Shown here: piece after piece, positions 9,666 to 18,884 of the stretch
How positions within the stretch are numbered: position 1 is the stretch's first letter
How the letters are laid out: the number at the start of each line of letters is the position of its first letter
NCBI GenBank assembly: GCA_019918135.1
Contig: WBZZ01005655.1
Span: 1 to 64,000 of the forward strand
Direction: 5' to 3'
DNA: 64,000 bases
Source: Paulinella micropora
Taxonomy: Eukaryota; Cercozoa; Imbricatea; Euglyphida; Paulinellidae
The notes under the pieces: generated by a model
Databases searched by the model: none
Told to the model about the DNA's origin: nothing
What the model saw: the letters and a program-made list of their open reading frames with translations, nothing else
Program-made: the position numbers and the translations under genes

Positions 9666-10238
9666 TTGATCCTACACAGAGCTCTGATGCATGCAAACCC
9701 ACTCATAATGAACGAGTTTGCAAAGAGCGTAGGCAGACACATCGCTGGCAAAGATTGGATGCGTCTGGTACGTGCATGTCATGGATGCAATAGGGGCAAA
9801 CCTAACAAACCCCCTATGTACAGAGGTAACTATCTAGACCTAGAATATAAGCAAGGTGAAGCACTCAACATAGATTTCAGCGGCCCATTTCCCGTAATGT
9901 CAAGATACGGTAACTACTACAGAGGGGGAGTGACATGTTCTCGCTCTAAGTTTGCTTGTGACCTCTACACACCTACCCGCGAAGCTAAGCTTTACATGCC
10001 ACATTTAACACGCATATTTGCTTTCTTTGAACGACAGTCAGGCAACAAACTAAAGCAGATAAGAGCAGATGGCGAGTTTGTCTCTAAAGTACTAAAAGAC
10101 TATACAGACAAACACGGCATCATCCTCAAAACCACCACACGTAACGAGCCTAACATGAACCCCTTTGCTGAAAGAATGAATAGGACAGACGACACACGCG
10201 CACTAGCAGCACAGTTAGATGCAGGAGTGCCTGCCTAA
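9666..10238 (+). CDS. Copia-B integrase zinc and core part
   Basis: Begins in the HHCC zinc module (ALMHANPLIMNEFAKSVG ... CHGCNRGKPNKPP). The rve core follows: NIDFSGPFPVMSRYGNYY, the AFFERQSGNKLKQIRADGEF block around the second acid, and MNPFAERMNRT around the third. The closest match in the window is the Copia-C integrase. It would insert the cDNA into host DNA. Confidence 0.85.
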   Translation: MILHRALMHANPLIMNEFAKSVGRHIAGKDWMRLVRACHGCNRGKPNKPPMYRGNYLDLEYKQGEALNIDFSGPFPVMSRYGNYYRGGVTCSRSKFACDLYTPTREAKLYMPHLTRIFAFFERQSGNKLKQIRADGEFVSKVLKDYTDKHGIILKTTTRNEPNMNPFAERMNRTDDTRALAAQLDAGVPA

Positions 10239-10887
10239 CACATTTTGGGAGGACACACATAAAGCGACACTAGCCATACGAATGGTCACGCCCCTTTGCA
10301 GAGGTAAGGACAAAGGCAAATCCCCTTGGGAATTGCTTATGGGCCGAAAACCTGTGCAATCGTTCGTGCAACCTTTCGGATGCCTCGCCTGGGTGAAAAT
10401 GGAAACGACGAAAGCACAGCCTGTCGCCGTGCCAGGTACTCTCATTGGCTACAACATATTTCGTCGAGTCTATAAAATCCTCATTCACGACACCAAACAG
10501 ACAGCCACAGTAGAAAAACGTAATGTTCGTTTCGATACAATGACTCGTGGCTACACATGCAAAATATCTGCACGACCTTGGCAACCACTACTAGTGTCGC
10601 ACAACATAACATCACCTCGCCTCCTACCACTAGCATACCATCTATCCAGTCAGTCCAGTGGAAAAACGAGGACCAACTGCCACAATTTCAGGACTCCAAC
10701 ACACCCAGTGGCTGGTGGCCAACAAACCAACTGCCACATTCCTCACAAAACACACTCGACACACTGGACGATGACACGACAACCCCACACACCACCAAGG
10801 TCACTTCAAGTCTTTACGTGCAACCAAGCCCATATTTTGGCTCACTCCATCCCCCACCAAATGCATTTGCTCCCATTCCAGCAATAA
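10219..10887 (+). CDS. Copia-B integrase C-terminal part
   Basis: It contains CLPNTFWEDTHKATLAIRM, KGKSPWELLMGRKPVQSF and QPFGCLAWVKM, then a LIGYNIFRRVYKILIHD block, the typical copia integrase C-terminal landmarks (SPxExxxGxKPxxxxLxxFGC). The remaining 100 residues overlap the following frame and are probably not all meaningful. Confidence 0.7.
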   Translation: MQECLPNTFWEDTHKATLAIRMVTPLCRGKDKGKSPWELLMGRKPVQSFVQPFGCLAWVKMETTKAQPVAVPGTLIGYNIFRRVYKILIHDTKQTATVEKRNVRFDTMTRGYTCKISARPWQPLLVSHNITSPRLLPLAYHLSSQSSGKTRTNCHNFRTPTHPVAGGQQTNCHIPHKTHSTHWTMTRQPHTPPRSLQVFTCNQAHILAHSIPHQMHLLPFQQ

Positions 10888-12029
10888 CGGTTGCACAAGA
10901 GAAAAAGACGAACACAGCACCTCGGCAAACGACACAACACAACAGAGCAACATCAAACCCAGCCCAACACTCCTCATCTGCACCACAATTCCCTCTACCA
11001 GATAGATGGAGTAGTAACAAGGGCATACCACAAACATGGGATGGTGCTGCAATAACTTCAACAAACATAGTTGCTGGGCCCAGGCTTAGGAAACAAACAC
11101 CAGCAAACCACCCCACTCATACCGCACACATTATTGTTGCTCATGAGTTTGAGGAGGAGGAAGAGGAGGCCTTAGGACAGGACAGCTATTGTTTGTTCAC
11201 AAGAGTGTTACATATCCCACAGAAAACCATAAAGTCACACCCTCAGGTACATGCTGCTCAACTAGCCGAGTTACAAGGTTTGTTCGAATGCAAAGCACTG
11301 CAATGGGTACCTCGAGCCGCAGCAATAACAGCGAATGTACCTCCTGTCCATACAACATTTGTTGATGCCATAAAGACAGATGAGTCTACAGGTCAGGAGA
11401 AATACAAATTGCGACTAGTAGCTTTAGGAAATAGGATGAAAGAATACATTCATTACAATCCATATGAATGCTCTTCCCCCACCGCCCAACCAATGTTTCT
11501 TTTGCTACTAGTATCTTATGCTGCATTCAATGACCTCATGATCTCTCACCTCGACTTTTCACAAGCCTATTCCCATGCAGATATGAAGGACATTGCCTTC
11601 GCCTTTCCGCCTAAGGGGTACGAAAACAAAAGCGACCCTTCAATGATTCTATTGTTGAAGAAAGCACTGTACGGAACCCCCCAGGCAGGGCGAAGGTGGT
11701 TTGACCATGTGTCTACTGATGTGAGAAGTATAGGATATAAACAGTCAACATTAGACCCATGCATTTTCTTCCTACCTTCAGCCATGAATACATTAAGGGC
11801 ATGCTTAGGGATTTCAACTTCCAAGAAGCCAAGCCAGTCGCTACCCCTACAGCGACGACTGACCCTCCCCCAGCCAGCAAAGAAGCTATGCTTCGGCGTT
11901 TCTCGCTCCCTCGCTTGCTTGGCGCCCTTCTCTGGCCTGCGACTCAGACTCAACCGGCCATCACCTACGCGGTCAACCACGCGGCGGTACTCGCATCAAA
12001 GAAGCCTGACGTGGCGTACTCAGCAATAG
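10557..12029 (+). CDS. Copia-B reverse transcriptase part
   Basis: The N-terminal 190 residues are Pro/Thr/Gln-rich linker. The RVT_2 domain begins near residue 235: KYKLRLVALGNRMKEYIHYN, ECSSPTAQPMFLLLLVSYAAF, MISHLDFSQAYSHADM, and LLKKALYGTPQAGRRWFD. These are copia-specific. The strong match to Copia-A and Copia-C in this block helps confirm the family. Confidence 0.85.
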   Translation: MQNICTTLATTTSVAQHNITSPPTTSIPSIQSVQWKNEDQLPQFQDSNTPSGWWPTNQLPHSSQNTLDTLDDDTTTPHTTKVTSSLYVQPSPYFGSLHPPPNAFAPIPAITVAQEKKTNTAPRQTTQHNRATSNPAQHSSSAPQFPLPDRWSSNKGIPQTWDGAAITSTNIVAGPRLRKQTPANHPTHTAHIIVAHEFEEEEEEALGQDSYCLFTRVLHIPQKTIKSHPQVHAAQLAELQGLFECKALQWVPRAAAITANVPPVHTTFVDAIKTDESTGQEKYKLRLVALGNRMKEYIHYNPYECSSPTAQPMFLLLLVSYAAFNDLMISHLDFSQAYSHADMKDIAFAFPPKGYENKSDPSMILLLKKALYGTPQAGRRWFDHVSTDVRSIGYKQSTLDPCIFFLPSAMNTLRACLGISTSKKPSQSLPLQRRLTLPQPAKKLCFGVSRSLACLAPFSGLRLRLNRPSPTRSTTRRYSHQRSLTWRTQQ

Positions 12030-12337
12030 CTAGAAACCTCAGATTTCTGCGAACACCTAGAGGGATTTTCTTCCCATTTCGGACCCGCAGCTTCGAGCTT
12101 ATATCGTATTGCGATGCCAACTTGGGCGCATGTGAGTACACGCGACGATCAAGAACCGGCCAACTGCACATGACGACTGGGCCCATCGCATGGAGTTCGA
12201 AGCGCCAACCCAGAGTCGCACTATCGACTCAGGATGCTGAAACGATCGCCAACTCAACGACATGCCGAACAGCAATCGATATTGCATATGTGCAAGGACG
12301 TTGGAATTCCGTTGCCGACGCCATCAACTATCAATAA
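11759..12337 (+). CDS. Copia-B connection and RNase H part
   Basis: LGALLWPATQTQPAITYAVNH is the usual copia segment (G.L...A..TRPDI.YAV) after the polymerase palm. LISYCDANLGACEYTRRS then GPIAWSSKRQPRVALST is the RNase H signature. It degrades template RNA in a live element. Confidence 0.75.
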   Translation: MHFLPTFSHEYIKGMLRDFNFQEAKPVATPTATTDPPPASKEAMLRRFSLPRLLGALLWPATQTQPAITYAVNHAAVLASKKPDVAYSAIARNLRFLRTPRGIFFPFRTRSFELISYCDANLGACEYTRRSRTGQLHMTTGPIAWSSKRQPRVALSTQDAETIANSTTCRTAIDIAYVQGRWNSVADAINYQ

Positions 12338-12584
12338 CGACAACCGGGGGGCGGTCCTGAACGCAACGAACGGCATGGCCACTGATCGCACACGCCACTT
12401 AGCACTCAAACACCATTACGTGGTAGAACGAGTACGGGCTGGCGAAGTGATCGTACGACACGTTTCGACGAAGGACAATCTGGCGGACATGCTGACGAAG
12501 TCACTACCGACGCCACGTTTCTTGGAACTAGTCGCACAGTTTACGGTGTTGCTCAAGGACGCTTTACCGCAGTTTGAGGTTTAA
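12234..12584 (+). CDS. Copia-B RNase H C-terminal part
   Basis: The segment TRHLALKHHYVVERVRAGEV followed by VSTKDNLADMLTKSLPTPRF is the near-invariant copia C-terminus (KHI...FI/VRE.V..G...V.YV.T..Q.AD.LTK.L....F). It ends the pol region about 240 bp before the 3' LTR. Confidence 0.85.
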   Translation: MLKRSPTQRHAEQQSILHMCKDVGIPLPTPSTINNDNRGAVLNATNGMATDRTRHLALKHHYVVERVRAGEVIVRHVSTKDNLADMLTKSLPTPRFLELVAQFTVLLKDALPQFEV

Positions 12585-12826
12585 TGCCTCTAGCTTTTAC
12601 AGACACTTAGGATGAATTTATTCAACAGACTTGCTACACCGCTGCAAGGACCTGCATCCTTTCATGCTTACGAATTATTTTTTTTCATTTTTAGTGTTAA
12701 TGCAACATTAACATGTATCATACTTCATCATCATGAATCGCTAGTTTACATATAGTTTTATATGGCCAATCATGTTAGTAACTTAAAGATAATATACATA
12801 TACATATATGTTATGCCGAGGGGGAG
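12585..12826 (+). other. Copia-B 3' untranslated stretch with polypurine tract
   Basis: AT-rich non-coding stretch. It ends in GAGGGGGAG (12818-12826), directly abutting the 3' LTR: a polypurine tract for plus-strand priming. Nothing else is seen. Confidence 0.8.
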
Positions 12827-13222
12827 AGTAAGCAATAATATATACTAAATATATTGTTACCTTTTATGGTTAATTTCACGACATAACATTTATATTTGAC
12901 CGGATCATATTCATTACCATTTTCATATTTCGTATCATAATTATTATTCGTTACGTTGATATTACCGTTATTCACAATTAGTTGCCAGTTAGTATAGATT
13001 GGCCCATACTGAATCATCACTTGAATTTCTGACCACAAGATCAGTATATAAATTTGTGGTATTTATTTCACCATAAATTTATGGTAAATTAGATTGAGTT
13101 TCAGTCATTGGTTTCTAACCATTGATTAAATTCATTATTGTTCCTTCAACCTTTGATCAAAGTGCCTCAGCGCAAACGATTATTCAAGTATCCGGAGACT
13201 AATGTCTACTAGTGTACTTACT
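12827..13222 (+). repeat. Copia-B 3' LTR
   Basis: 396 bp, the partner of 5078-5473, with about four substitutions. TATA box at 13045-13052. Followed at 13223-13227 by the second TTCCC target copy. Confidence 0.92.
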
Positions 13223-13227
13223 TTCCC

Positions 13228-13527
13228 CCTACTGCAACCTCAACGTTCTCACTCGTTTCTATGTTTTAGTCAGAACGTTGTACAGTTGAAGTAGGGAGAG
13301 TATGTCTTGTGAGAGAAGATGAAGAAGCACTAGAACTATGAGAAGAGACATGTCTGTGTGGTGATGTGTGTGTGGAAGCGATAAAACCCGTATTGAACCG
13401 AATAAACTTAAGTCTGAACTTAGTGACCGAAAACGAATTGCGATGCAGAGGCGTGTCACGGAGATGAATCCGGTAACACTGATAACCTAATCAATTGACG
13501 GATAGTTCGTTAGAACAGTAATTCCGG
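13228..13527 (-). mobile_element. Copia-A internal segment between two insertions
   Basis: This 300-bp stretch joins seamlessly to 5077 across the Copia-B duplication, so it belongs to the same pre-insertion target. Its left part (about 13228-13340) resembles 4905-5020 with an inverted CAACG...CGTTG motif in both, implying an internal repeat. No other feature is seen. Confidence 0.55.
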
Positions 13528-13833
13528 CAGATTGATTACCGGTGAGTATTTAATCCCTTCGGTACTTCCCACCAATACAAACGGAACTTTACTGAATATA
13601 CAATCAATATACACTTTACGCTATTGACGTGACACGTCACTACTATTAAATTATGGTCGACGTAATGGATGACTGTTAACCGACTTTCTAGAAATAACTC
13701 CTACGTCATAAATTATCCATAAATAGTAAAATGGTAATCGTAATTAATAAAAGGTAAGTACTGTCGGACCATTCTGATATAAGTAAAATGGAAAAATGTT
13801 AATATCTAATTACAAAATGAAAGCGGATGCAAC
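13528..13833 (-). repeat. Copia-C 3' LTR
   Basis: 306 bp, about 97.7% identical to the split LTR at 21538-21634 plus 42536-42744. It also supplies the uninterrupted version of the Polinton target (TTTACGCTAT then TGACGTGACACG), which proves the Polinton insertion point. The complement of 13834-13842 (AAGGGGAGT) is a polypurine tract directly next to it. Confidence 0.9.
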
Positions 13834-15343
13834 ACTCCCCTTAATTCGATATTTACGTGCATTAGTGGCAAAGCGTAATGATTGTAACTACTACACTAAT
13901 ATTACGAATACATATAGAAATTTGTCGCGCAGAACGAAGTGTAACTGAACAGTAACGTTACGTGACTGCAATTAAGAAAATTTGACGTGACCTCCCCCTG
14001 AGGTCTGTATAATCGCCTTCGATCGTTAGTTTCGTGTGTGCATTTATTACAGCGCTGTCACCGCGTTCGATTAACGCATTGATTGAAGTACGGGCCATTA
14101 ATGAGTCAATACGTCTTGAACTTCGCAACATTGCCGCAAGTGGGCGTAATTCTTCACGTTTCATCTCGCAACGTTGAGACTCGGGTCACGAGGCGGTCGT
14201 CGCGTCGGTCGTCGCCATAGATGCGATCGGTCGGGGCAATGTTCATGCGATGATTGAGTTCGTCTTTAGCCGTCGGCAATAGTCATGTGTCGCGTTGGCC
14301 ATCGGGTAGTCGATGAACGCTCTTTCATCAGCGCGGCGAAGGCATAAAGGAAGCTAAGGGGGGGTCGTGCGAGTCCAATGCTTCAGCGAGCCTCCGTAAC
14401 ATCGGCCGCAGTTGCCGCTCGTTCTGTTGCGCCTAATTGCTACATTTATTGTATGCAACCTATCTGACTTATCAACTTTTTCATGAATTATTTTGAAAAA
14501 CAGCCGTTACGATTTATGCTTATTTTCAAATAAAATCTATGATTAAATGATAGCTGAGAGGTGCGTACTCGCTAATTATAGTTCCATGATGGTAACTAAC
14601 ATGCCTGATAGTGAGTCATACTCACTGCCTGCCTTACAGGTCTACTACTATTGAAATGACATAGCGACTTGCATGAACTTCATAATTTTCGCATGATGAT
14701 ATACAAATCGATTATATCTTATAACGATATGTAAGCAACTTTCATGAAACGCAAAATTACTACACAGAAATGAGATTTGATTGCAAATTAGTACTGTCCA
14801 ACTTATCATGCAACTAACCTTAGCATAGTAATGATTTATTAGGTGAAGTGTGTGCGCAATTTTGACTTCAAAATTTGTCAGTGATTTCCAGAGAAAATGT
14901 TGTACTCAAAATGATGATTAGATATAAGTTTCGATACCTGATGTCGTCTTTCTGGAATCGATTCACTGTCAGAATTTTGAATTTCGGGTAGAGCCGCCTG
15001 AATAATGTAAAGGTTTAGTCAAATGTAATAGATGTGACTGTGGACTTAACCTTTTGTGGAAACGCGTCGGTTCCCCCTGAACCTGACCTATCGTGCGCGG
15101 CAGACGCGTTCAGGACCGTCTATCAAACTGCTCATGTCGTGGCTAAGACCTACCCGCTACTTACATCATTATCATCCATACATTCATACATTTAAGTGCT
15201 TGACTTACATCGCACTATAACATGTGTGAGATGTGTGCGTGAGCGGGAGATTTCGCTAATCCCGTTCCGTGACAAATGATTAAGTCGCAAACCGATATAA
15301 TGAATACCGCTGTTACCGCTTTTATTCCATCCTTATCATAAAC
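13834..15343 (-). other. Copia-C long 3' non-coding stretch
   Basis: About 1.5 kb between the 3' LTR with its polypurine tract and the RNase H part. Copia elements usually have a much shorter gap here. Only one 68-codon frame (13958-14164, minus) exists, with no recognised motif. No tRNA, repeat or promoter was recognised. Confidence 0.5.
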
Positions 15344-15814
15344 TTATCTAGCATTGTTTTGCGCCAAACCGATTTCAGTCAAAATATTTTTAACCGCCAT
15401 CATCTCCCGAAGAGCTTCATTGGCCGCAATGATTTCCGCGTCATTCGACGACAACGCAACTTTGGTTTGCCTCTTGGATAGCCAAGCAACGGGGCTTCCG
15501 CCGACTAAGATAACGTAACCGGTTCTTGATTTTCCCGTTTTAATGCATGCCTTATGCGCCGCATCCGGATATACGGAAATTTGTTCAACCAATTCGGATC
15601 TTGTGCCCGATTTGAATCGCAAAGCCTGTAAGTTTTTCAGGTATCGGATGCACTTGCCTAGGCGTGCATAGGCTACTCCTGCGTCAACGGTTTGTAATAC
15701 GCTTGCTGCGTTTACAGCTTCGTCGATATCCGGTCTAGTCATTTTGGCTAGAAAAAGCAAACTTCCGACTATCTGGGGAATAGAGAACTGCCTAAGTCTA
15801 GCTGAGGCGTGCAT
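15344..15814 (-). CDS. Copia-C RNase H part
   Basis: IVGSLLFLAKMTRPDIDEAVN is the copia segment after the palm, and CIKTGKSRTGYVILVGGSPVAW, then SKRQTKVALSSNDAEI, is the RNase H signature. It is the last pol module before the long 3' non-coding stretch. Confidence 0.85.
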   Translation of the reverse strand: MHASARLRQFSIPQIVGSLLFLAKMTRPDIDEAVNAASVLQTVDAGVAYARLGKCIRYLKNLQALRFKSGTRSELVEQISVYPDAAHKACIKTGKSRTGYVILVGGSPVAWLSKRQTKVALSSNDAEIIAANEALREMMAVKNILTEIGLAQNNAR

Positions 15815-15999
15815 GGGCGCGGGGTCGACTTTGGTACCTGGGTAGCGCTTGGCTTGCTATCTCCGTACCCGAAGAACTTAATAACCTTTCTAGCGTAAGT
15901 TCTCTGATGTACTATTATCTCTCCCTTTCGCTGTTCTATCTCCATGCCTTTGAACTCCCTGGCTAATCCTAGACGTTTAATGGGGAATCGCTTCTCCAA
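15769..15999 (-). CDS. Copia-C reverse transcriptase C-terminal part
   Basis: Short frame with FPIKRLGLAREFKGMEIEQRKGEIIVHQRTY in pieces: the copia block (F.....G....FLG..I......I...Q..Y) that follows the polymerase catalytic aspartates. It overlaps the RNase H part. Confidence 0.7.
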   Translation of the reverse strand: MEKRFPIKRLGLAREFKGMEIEQRKGEIIVHQRTYARKVIKFFGYGDSKPSATQVPKSTPRPCTPQLDLGSSLFPR

Positions 16000-16037
16000 A
16001 CTATCGCAAAATTTGGAGTAAGCTCGCTCATCGGGGG

Positions 16038-16328
16038 CTACGATGATAGATCGTCAACGTGGAACACGCCAATGATGGCCTTGCTCATGTGTACTCCCTT
16101 TTGTATTAACATGCACGGGTCGGCTTTCAAGGGCTCAAATCCTAGTTCTCTTAGAAGTTCAGCGAAAAGATCGTACCATCTCTTGCCTGCCTGGGGGGCT
16201 CCATACAGAGCTTTGGTGATATTGAGAAACATACCTTCCTTGCCCTTGTCTGTAACTCCCGGAGGGGCTCTTGCATATACCGGATCCTTCATCAATGCAT
16301 TGAGATGCGTTTTTGAAGTCAACGGCAT
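16038..16328 (-). CDS. Copia-C reverse transcriptase palm part
   Basis: DPVYARAPPGVTDKGKEGMFLNITKALYGAPQAGKRWYD, seen in sequence order, is the copia palm (KALYGxxQAxRxWYD). It is followed by KADPCMLIQ and the catalytic FHVDDL. Confidence 0.85.
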   Translation of the reverse strand: MPLTSKTHLNALMKDPVYARAPPGVTDKGKEGMFLNITKALYGAPQAGKRWYDLFAELLRELGFEPLKADPCMLIQKGVHMSKAIIGVFHVDDLSS

Positions 16329-16371
16329 AGATTTTGTTTCCTAAACTTACCGCTAGTTTGAAAAGTAACAA

Positions 16372-17051
16372 GACTGACCTATGATTTGCACACGGGACAT
16401 AGAGCTGTTCGGGGTTAGCTTATTCCGGGTTCTAGCTGATCTCCTCTTAGAGATAGTCGAGACTTTACGAATTTTACTCCCTTATCGTCTGTCTTTACTT
16501 TATGACCCATAATAAACCCACAGGCTTCACGCCGGCTCGTTTGACAACGTTGGCTGTTACCCATTCGTAAGTTTTAAACTCCCTTAGGGCTTTCAGTTCA
16601 TTGTCAATGCCTTTTTGCAAGTCCTTTAGCGTCATTCCTTCTTCTACTAGGTCAGTAGGTAAGTGTTCTCGTCCTTTTTCCGTGGATTATGTTTGCAGTC
16701 GATACGCTATCGCTCTGTTCCCATGTTAATCCTTTCGGGGTGGCTTACCTTCTACGTAATGATTGGGGTCAGTGTAGTCGGCATCTGGTGCTGTGAAATC
16801 AGAGTTTGGAGTCGGGCCTATACTAACGTTTTTGTACGAGTCGTCCTGCAAGCTTTGTTCTAAGCTTAGCTCGTTTTGTTGTTCTGATTCACTGTGCTGT
16901 GGCTGTTTGGTGTCATGAGTTGGCGAATCTGGTGTATTCGTGTTCTCGTGAGTGGGGACTAGGAGTGGTGTATGATCCGCGTCGTCGTTGTCTTGTGCGT
17001 TGGTCGATGGTATTGGAGTGTCTGCTAATAAACTACCTATCTCGCTAGTGT
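16372..17051 (-). pseudogene. Copia-C reverse transcriptase N-terminal and linker region
   Basis: This lies where the linker between integrase and reverse transcriptase and the first polymerase motifs should be. No long frame is open. The composition agrees with the Ser/Thr/Pro-rich linkers of the other copias. It is a broken fossil stretch. Confidence 0.5.
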
Positions 17052-18209
17052 CTATGTGTGGAATGTTTTCGGTGAAGCTATCCTTCTCTCGCTCCCCCTC
17101 AGATTCGTCACTCCAGCTATCTCCGCTGCATTGCCTGTCAGTGGGCCTACTTTGTGCGGATTGAAACGCGCATTTCTAACTCCTGGAATCACTCTTTTAC
17201 CGTCCCATACTCGATACAGCTCCCTGTGTATGTCGTACCCTACTAGAGTAACAACTTTGCCGGGCATAGCTTCCTTGCAGTCTTTCTTACCTATGTGCAT
17301 AACTCCTCTGCTAGTACTACATATAGGCTTAATATGTTGGTGTATTGGGGGCTTTCTACCGAAAAATTGTTCGTAAGGGGACATACCCTTTCTAGGACCA
17401 GTGGTCGCCGGAAGAATGTTCCACAAAGTGGAAGCCGTATGTTCCATGTCGTCCCAAAAATTGGGTGGAAACCCTGCATGTATACGCATTGCTCGGGCAG
17501 GTCCTCCGGTTGTCTGGTTCATCCTTTCAGCTATGGGATTACCATCTTTATCGCCAGTAGCTGCATCTTTCCATATTATGCCCGGGTATTCTCGTTTTAC
17601 CTCATTGGGTGCCGTGAATTCCTGGTCACAACGGATTTCATTAGTCCTATTGCCTGTCTGTGTTTCGAAGAAATGGATGGCCTTTCTCAGACAAGCTATG
17701 AACTCATTCTTATGCGCGAGATAAAAATCAAGAGTGTATCCGGAAAAATCGTCGGTCACCGAGAATTTATACCTCTTTCCTGTTCTAGATGTAGTGCGCC
17801 ATGCTCCCTGTGTGTCTACATGTACAATTTTTGCTGTCTTAGAAGCTCTACGAATGTGATTGACTGCGAATCGAGGTAGAACTTTCCATTTGCTAATCAT
17901 GCACGGTTCGCATAGTGCGCACTCTTCCTTTGCGCTGTCGAGTGTCCCTTTGGGACTGACTATCCTATATCCGGCCGCTTCTGCAAATGCAGCAGCTTTT
18001 GGATTACCAAAATGTCCTATACTATGATGTAAGATGTCTATATCTATTGGTCTACGTTTGTCTGTCTTGCTGGGGTACTTGACGTACAATACTGCTTCGC
18101 TACGACTATCCTTGTTGCTATCTTTGCTATCTGTGGCTGTGCTGTGATTTGAAGTGCTCCTATCACTATCTCTATCGTTTCTGTTTTTGGGGCCTCCCTC
18201 CCCATTCAC
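17052..18209 (-). CDS. Copia-C GAG-pre-integrase and integrase
   Basis: The best-preserved copia integrase in the window. HHSIGHFGN with CALCEPCMISK forms the HHCC zinc module (about residues 45-90). The rve core shows HVDTQGAWRTTSRTGKRYKF, NEIRCDQEF and NPIAERMNQTTGGPARAM around its three acidic positions. Then come FPPNFWDDMEHTASTLWN and MSPYEQFFGRKPP. The C-terminal VVTLVGYDIHRELYRVWD block matches Copia-A and Copia-B. Confidence 0.9.
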   Translation of the reverse strand: MNGEGGPKNRNDRDSDRSTSNHSTATDSKDSNKDSRSEAVLYVKYPSKTDKRRPIDIDILHHSIGHFGNPKAAAFAEAAGYRIVSPKGTLDSAKEECALCEPCMISKWKVLPRFAVNHIRRASKTAKIVHVDTQGAWRTTSRTGKRYKFSVTDDFSGYTLDFYLAHKNEFIACLRKAIHFFETQTGNRTNEIRCDQEFTAPNEVKREYPGIIWKDAATGDKDGNPIAERMNQTTGGPARAMRIHAGFPPNFWDDMEHTASTLWNILPATTGPRKGMSPYEQFFGRKPPIHQHIKPICSTSRGVMHIGKKDCKEAMPGKVVTLVGYDIHRELYRVWDGKRVIPGVRNARFNPHKVGPLTGNAAEIAGVTNLRGSERRIASPKTFHT

Positions 18210-18526
18210 CCCAACATGCTTTCCGTCTTGGGCACACCGACTGGGACAAAACGCTGATTGATGCGCAGCGGTTTATCGTTCGTAGTGTCCCATCTGTTTA
18301 GCAAAGACTTTGTAAGTCTCCCCCTGACAAGTATGTCACTAGTTTCTATCTTAAGGGGCTTTTTTGAGAATGAACATCTGTCCGTTCTGATGGAGGATAG
18401 CACGGTGGTGATAATGATCATGGGACCGGTGGGGGCGATGTTGATGGGCATCGAGGGGTCAAAATAAGCTGCTTTGGCTATAATGTGAGGTTTTGCGTGT
18501 CCATCTACTCTAGCCATTTGCATCAT
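18206..18526 (-). CDS. Copia-C protease to pre-integrase spacer
   Basis: Its second half ETSDILVRGRLTKSLLNRWD matches LDKKNILARGRLNSHLLYEL in Copia-B, the entry to the GAG-pre-integrase domain. The first half lies where the protease C-terminus would be. It overlaps the integrase frame by 4 bases. Confidence 0.6.
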   Translation of the reverse strand: MMQMARVDGHAKPHIIAKAAYFDPSMPINIAPTGPMIIITTVLSSIRTDRCSFSKKPLKIETSDILVRGRLTKSLLNRWDTTNDKPLRINQRFVPVGVPKTESMLG

Positions 18527-18570
18527 GCCTGCCTTTTTGAGCTCTCTCTGTCTCTCTCTCCATTGCCTGT

Positions 18571-18882
18571 CTAAAACTTCACTGGCTTAACATGAGTCAT
18601 ATTTGTCATAACAGATTCATCACGACAAATGTATTGAAACGCACCACTATCTTGGTAGGTGTGATTGGGTCTGGGCTTCTCTCTTTCGCTAAATAACACC
18701 ATGGCTTTGTCTGATGATGTTTCTTTCTCTCCTTTCTTTGCTTTGTGTCCCTCTGTAGCTGAATCATCTCTACTCTCACTATCGTCTTCTTCTTGTTCAT
18801 TCTCTTCATCTTCGTCTTCTTCTACATGCTCTTCATCTTCGTCTTCTTCTACATGCTCTATCTCTTCCTCTGGTGATGACAT
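18571..18882 (-). CDS. Copia-C acidic ORF with protease active-site segment
   Basis: The first 50 residues are almost pure Glu/Asp repeats (EHVEEDEDEEHVEEDEDEEN). Near the end TYQDSGAFQYICRDESVMTN fits the copia aspartic protease site (DSGA) and the start of its fold. A comparable acidic spacer precedes the protease in Copia-B. Confidence 0.6.
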   Translation of the reverse strand: MSSPEEEIEHVEEDEDEEHVEEDEDEENEQEEDDSESRDDSATEGHKAKKGEKETSSDKAMVLFSEREKPRPNHTYQDSGAFQYICRDESVMTNMTHVKPVKF

Positions 18883-18884
18883 TT

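Larger units (their letters stand above)
5078..13222 (+). mobile_element. Copia-B, Ty1/copia LTR retrotransposon
   Basis: A complete-length 8.1-kb copia with two 396-bp LTRs, primer-binding site, polypurine tract and a 5-bp TTCCC duplication, inserted into Copia-A. Order on the plus strand: gag with two zinc knuckles, an ORF with a MYND zinc finger, protease, integrase, reverse transcriptase, RNase H. The two LTRs differ at about 4 of 396 positions (about 1%), so the insertion is recent. The coding part has several breaks, roughly four to six. Confidence 0.93.
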
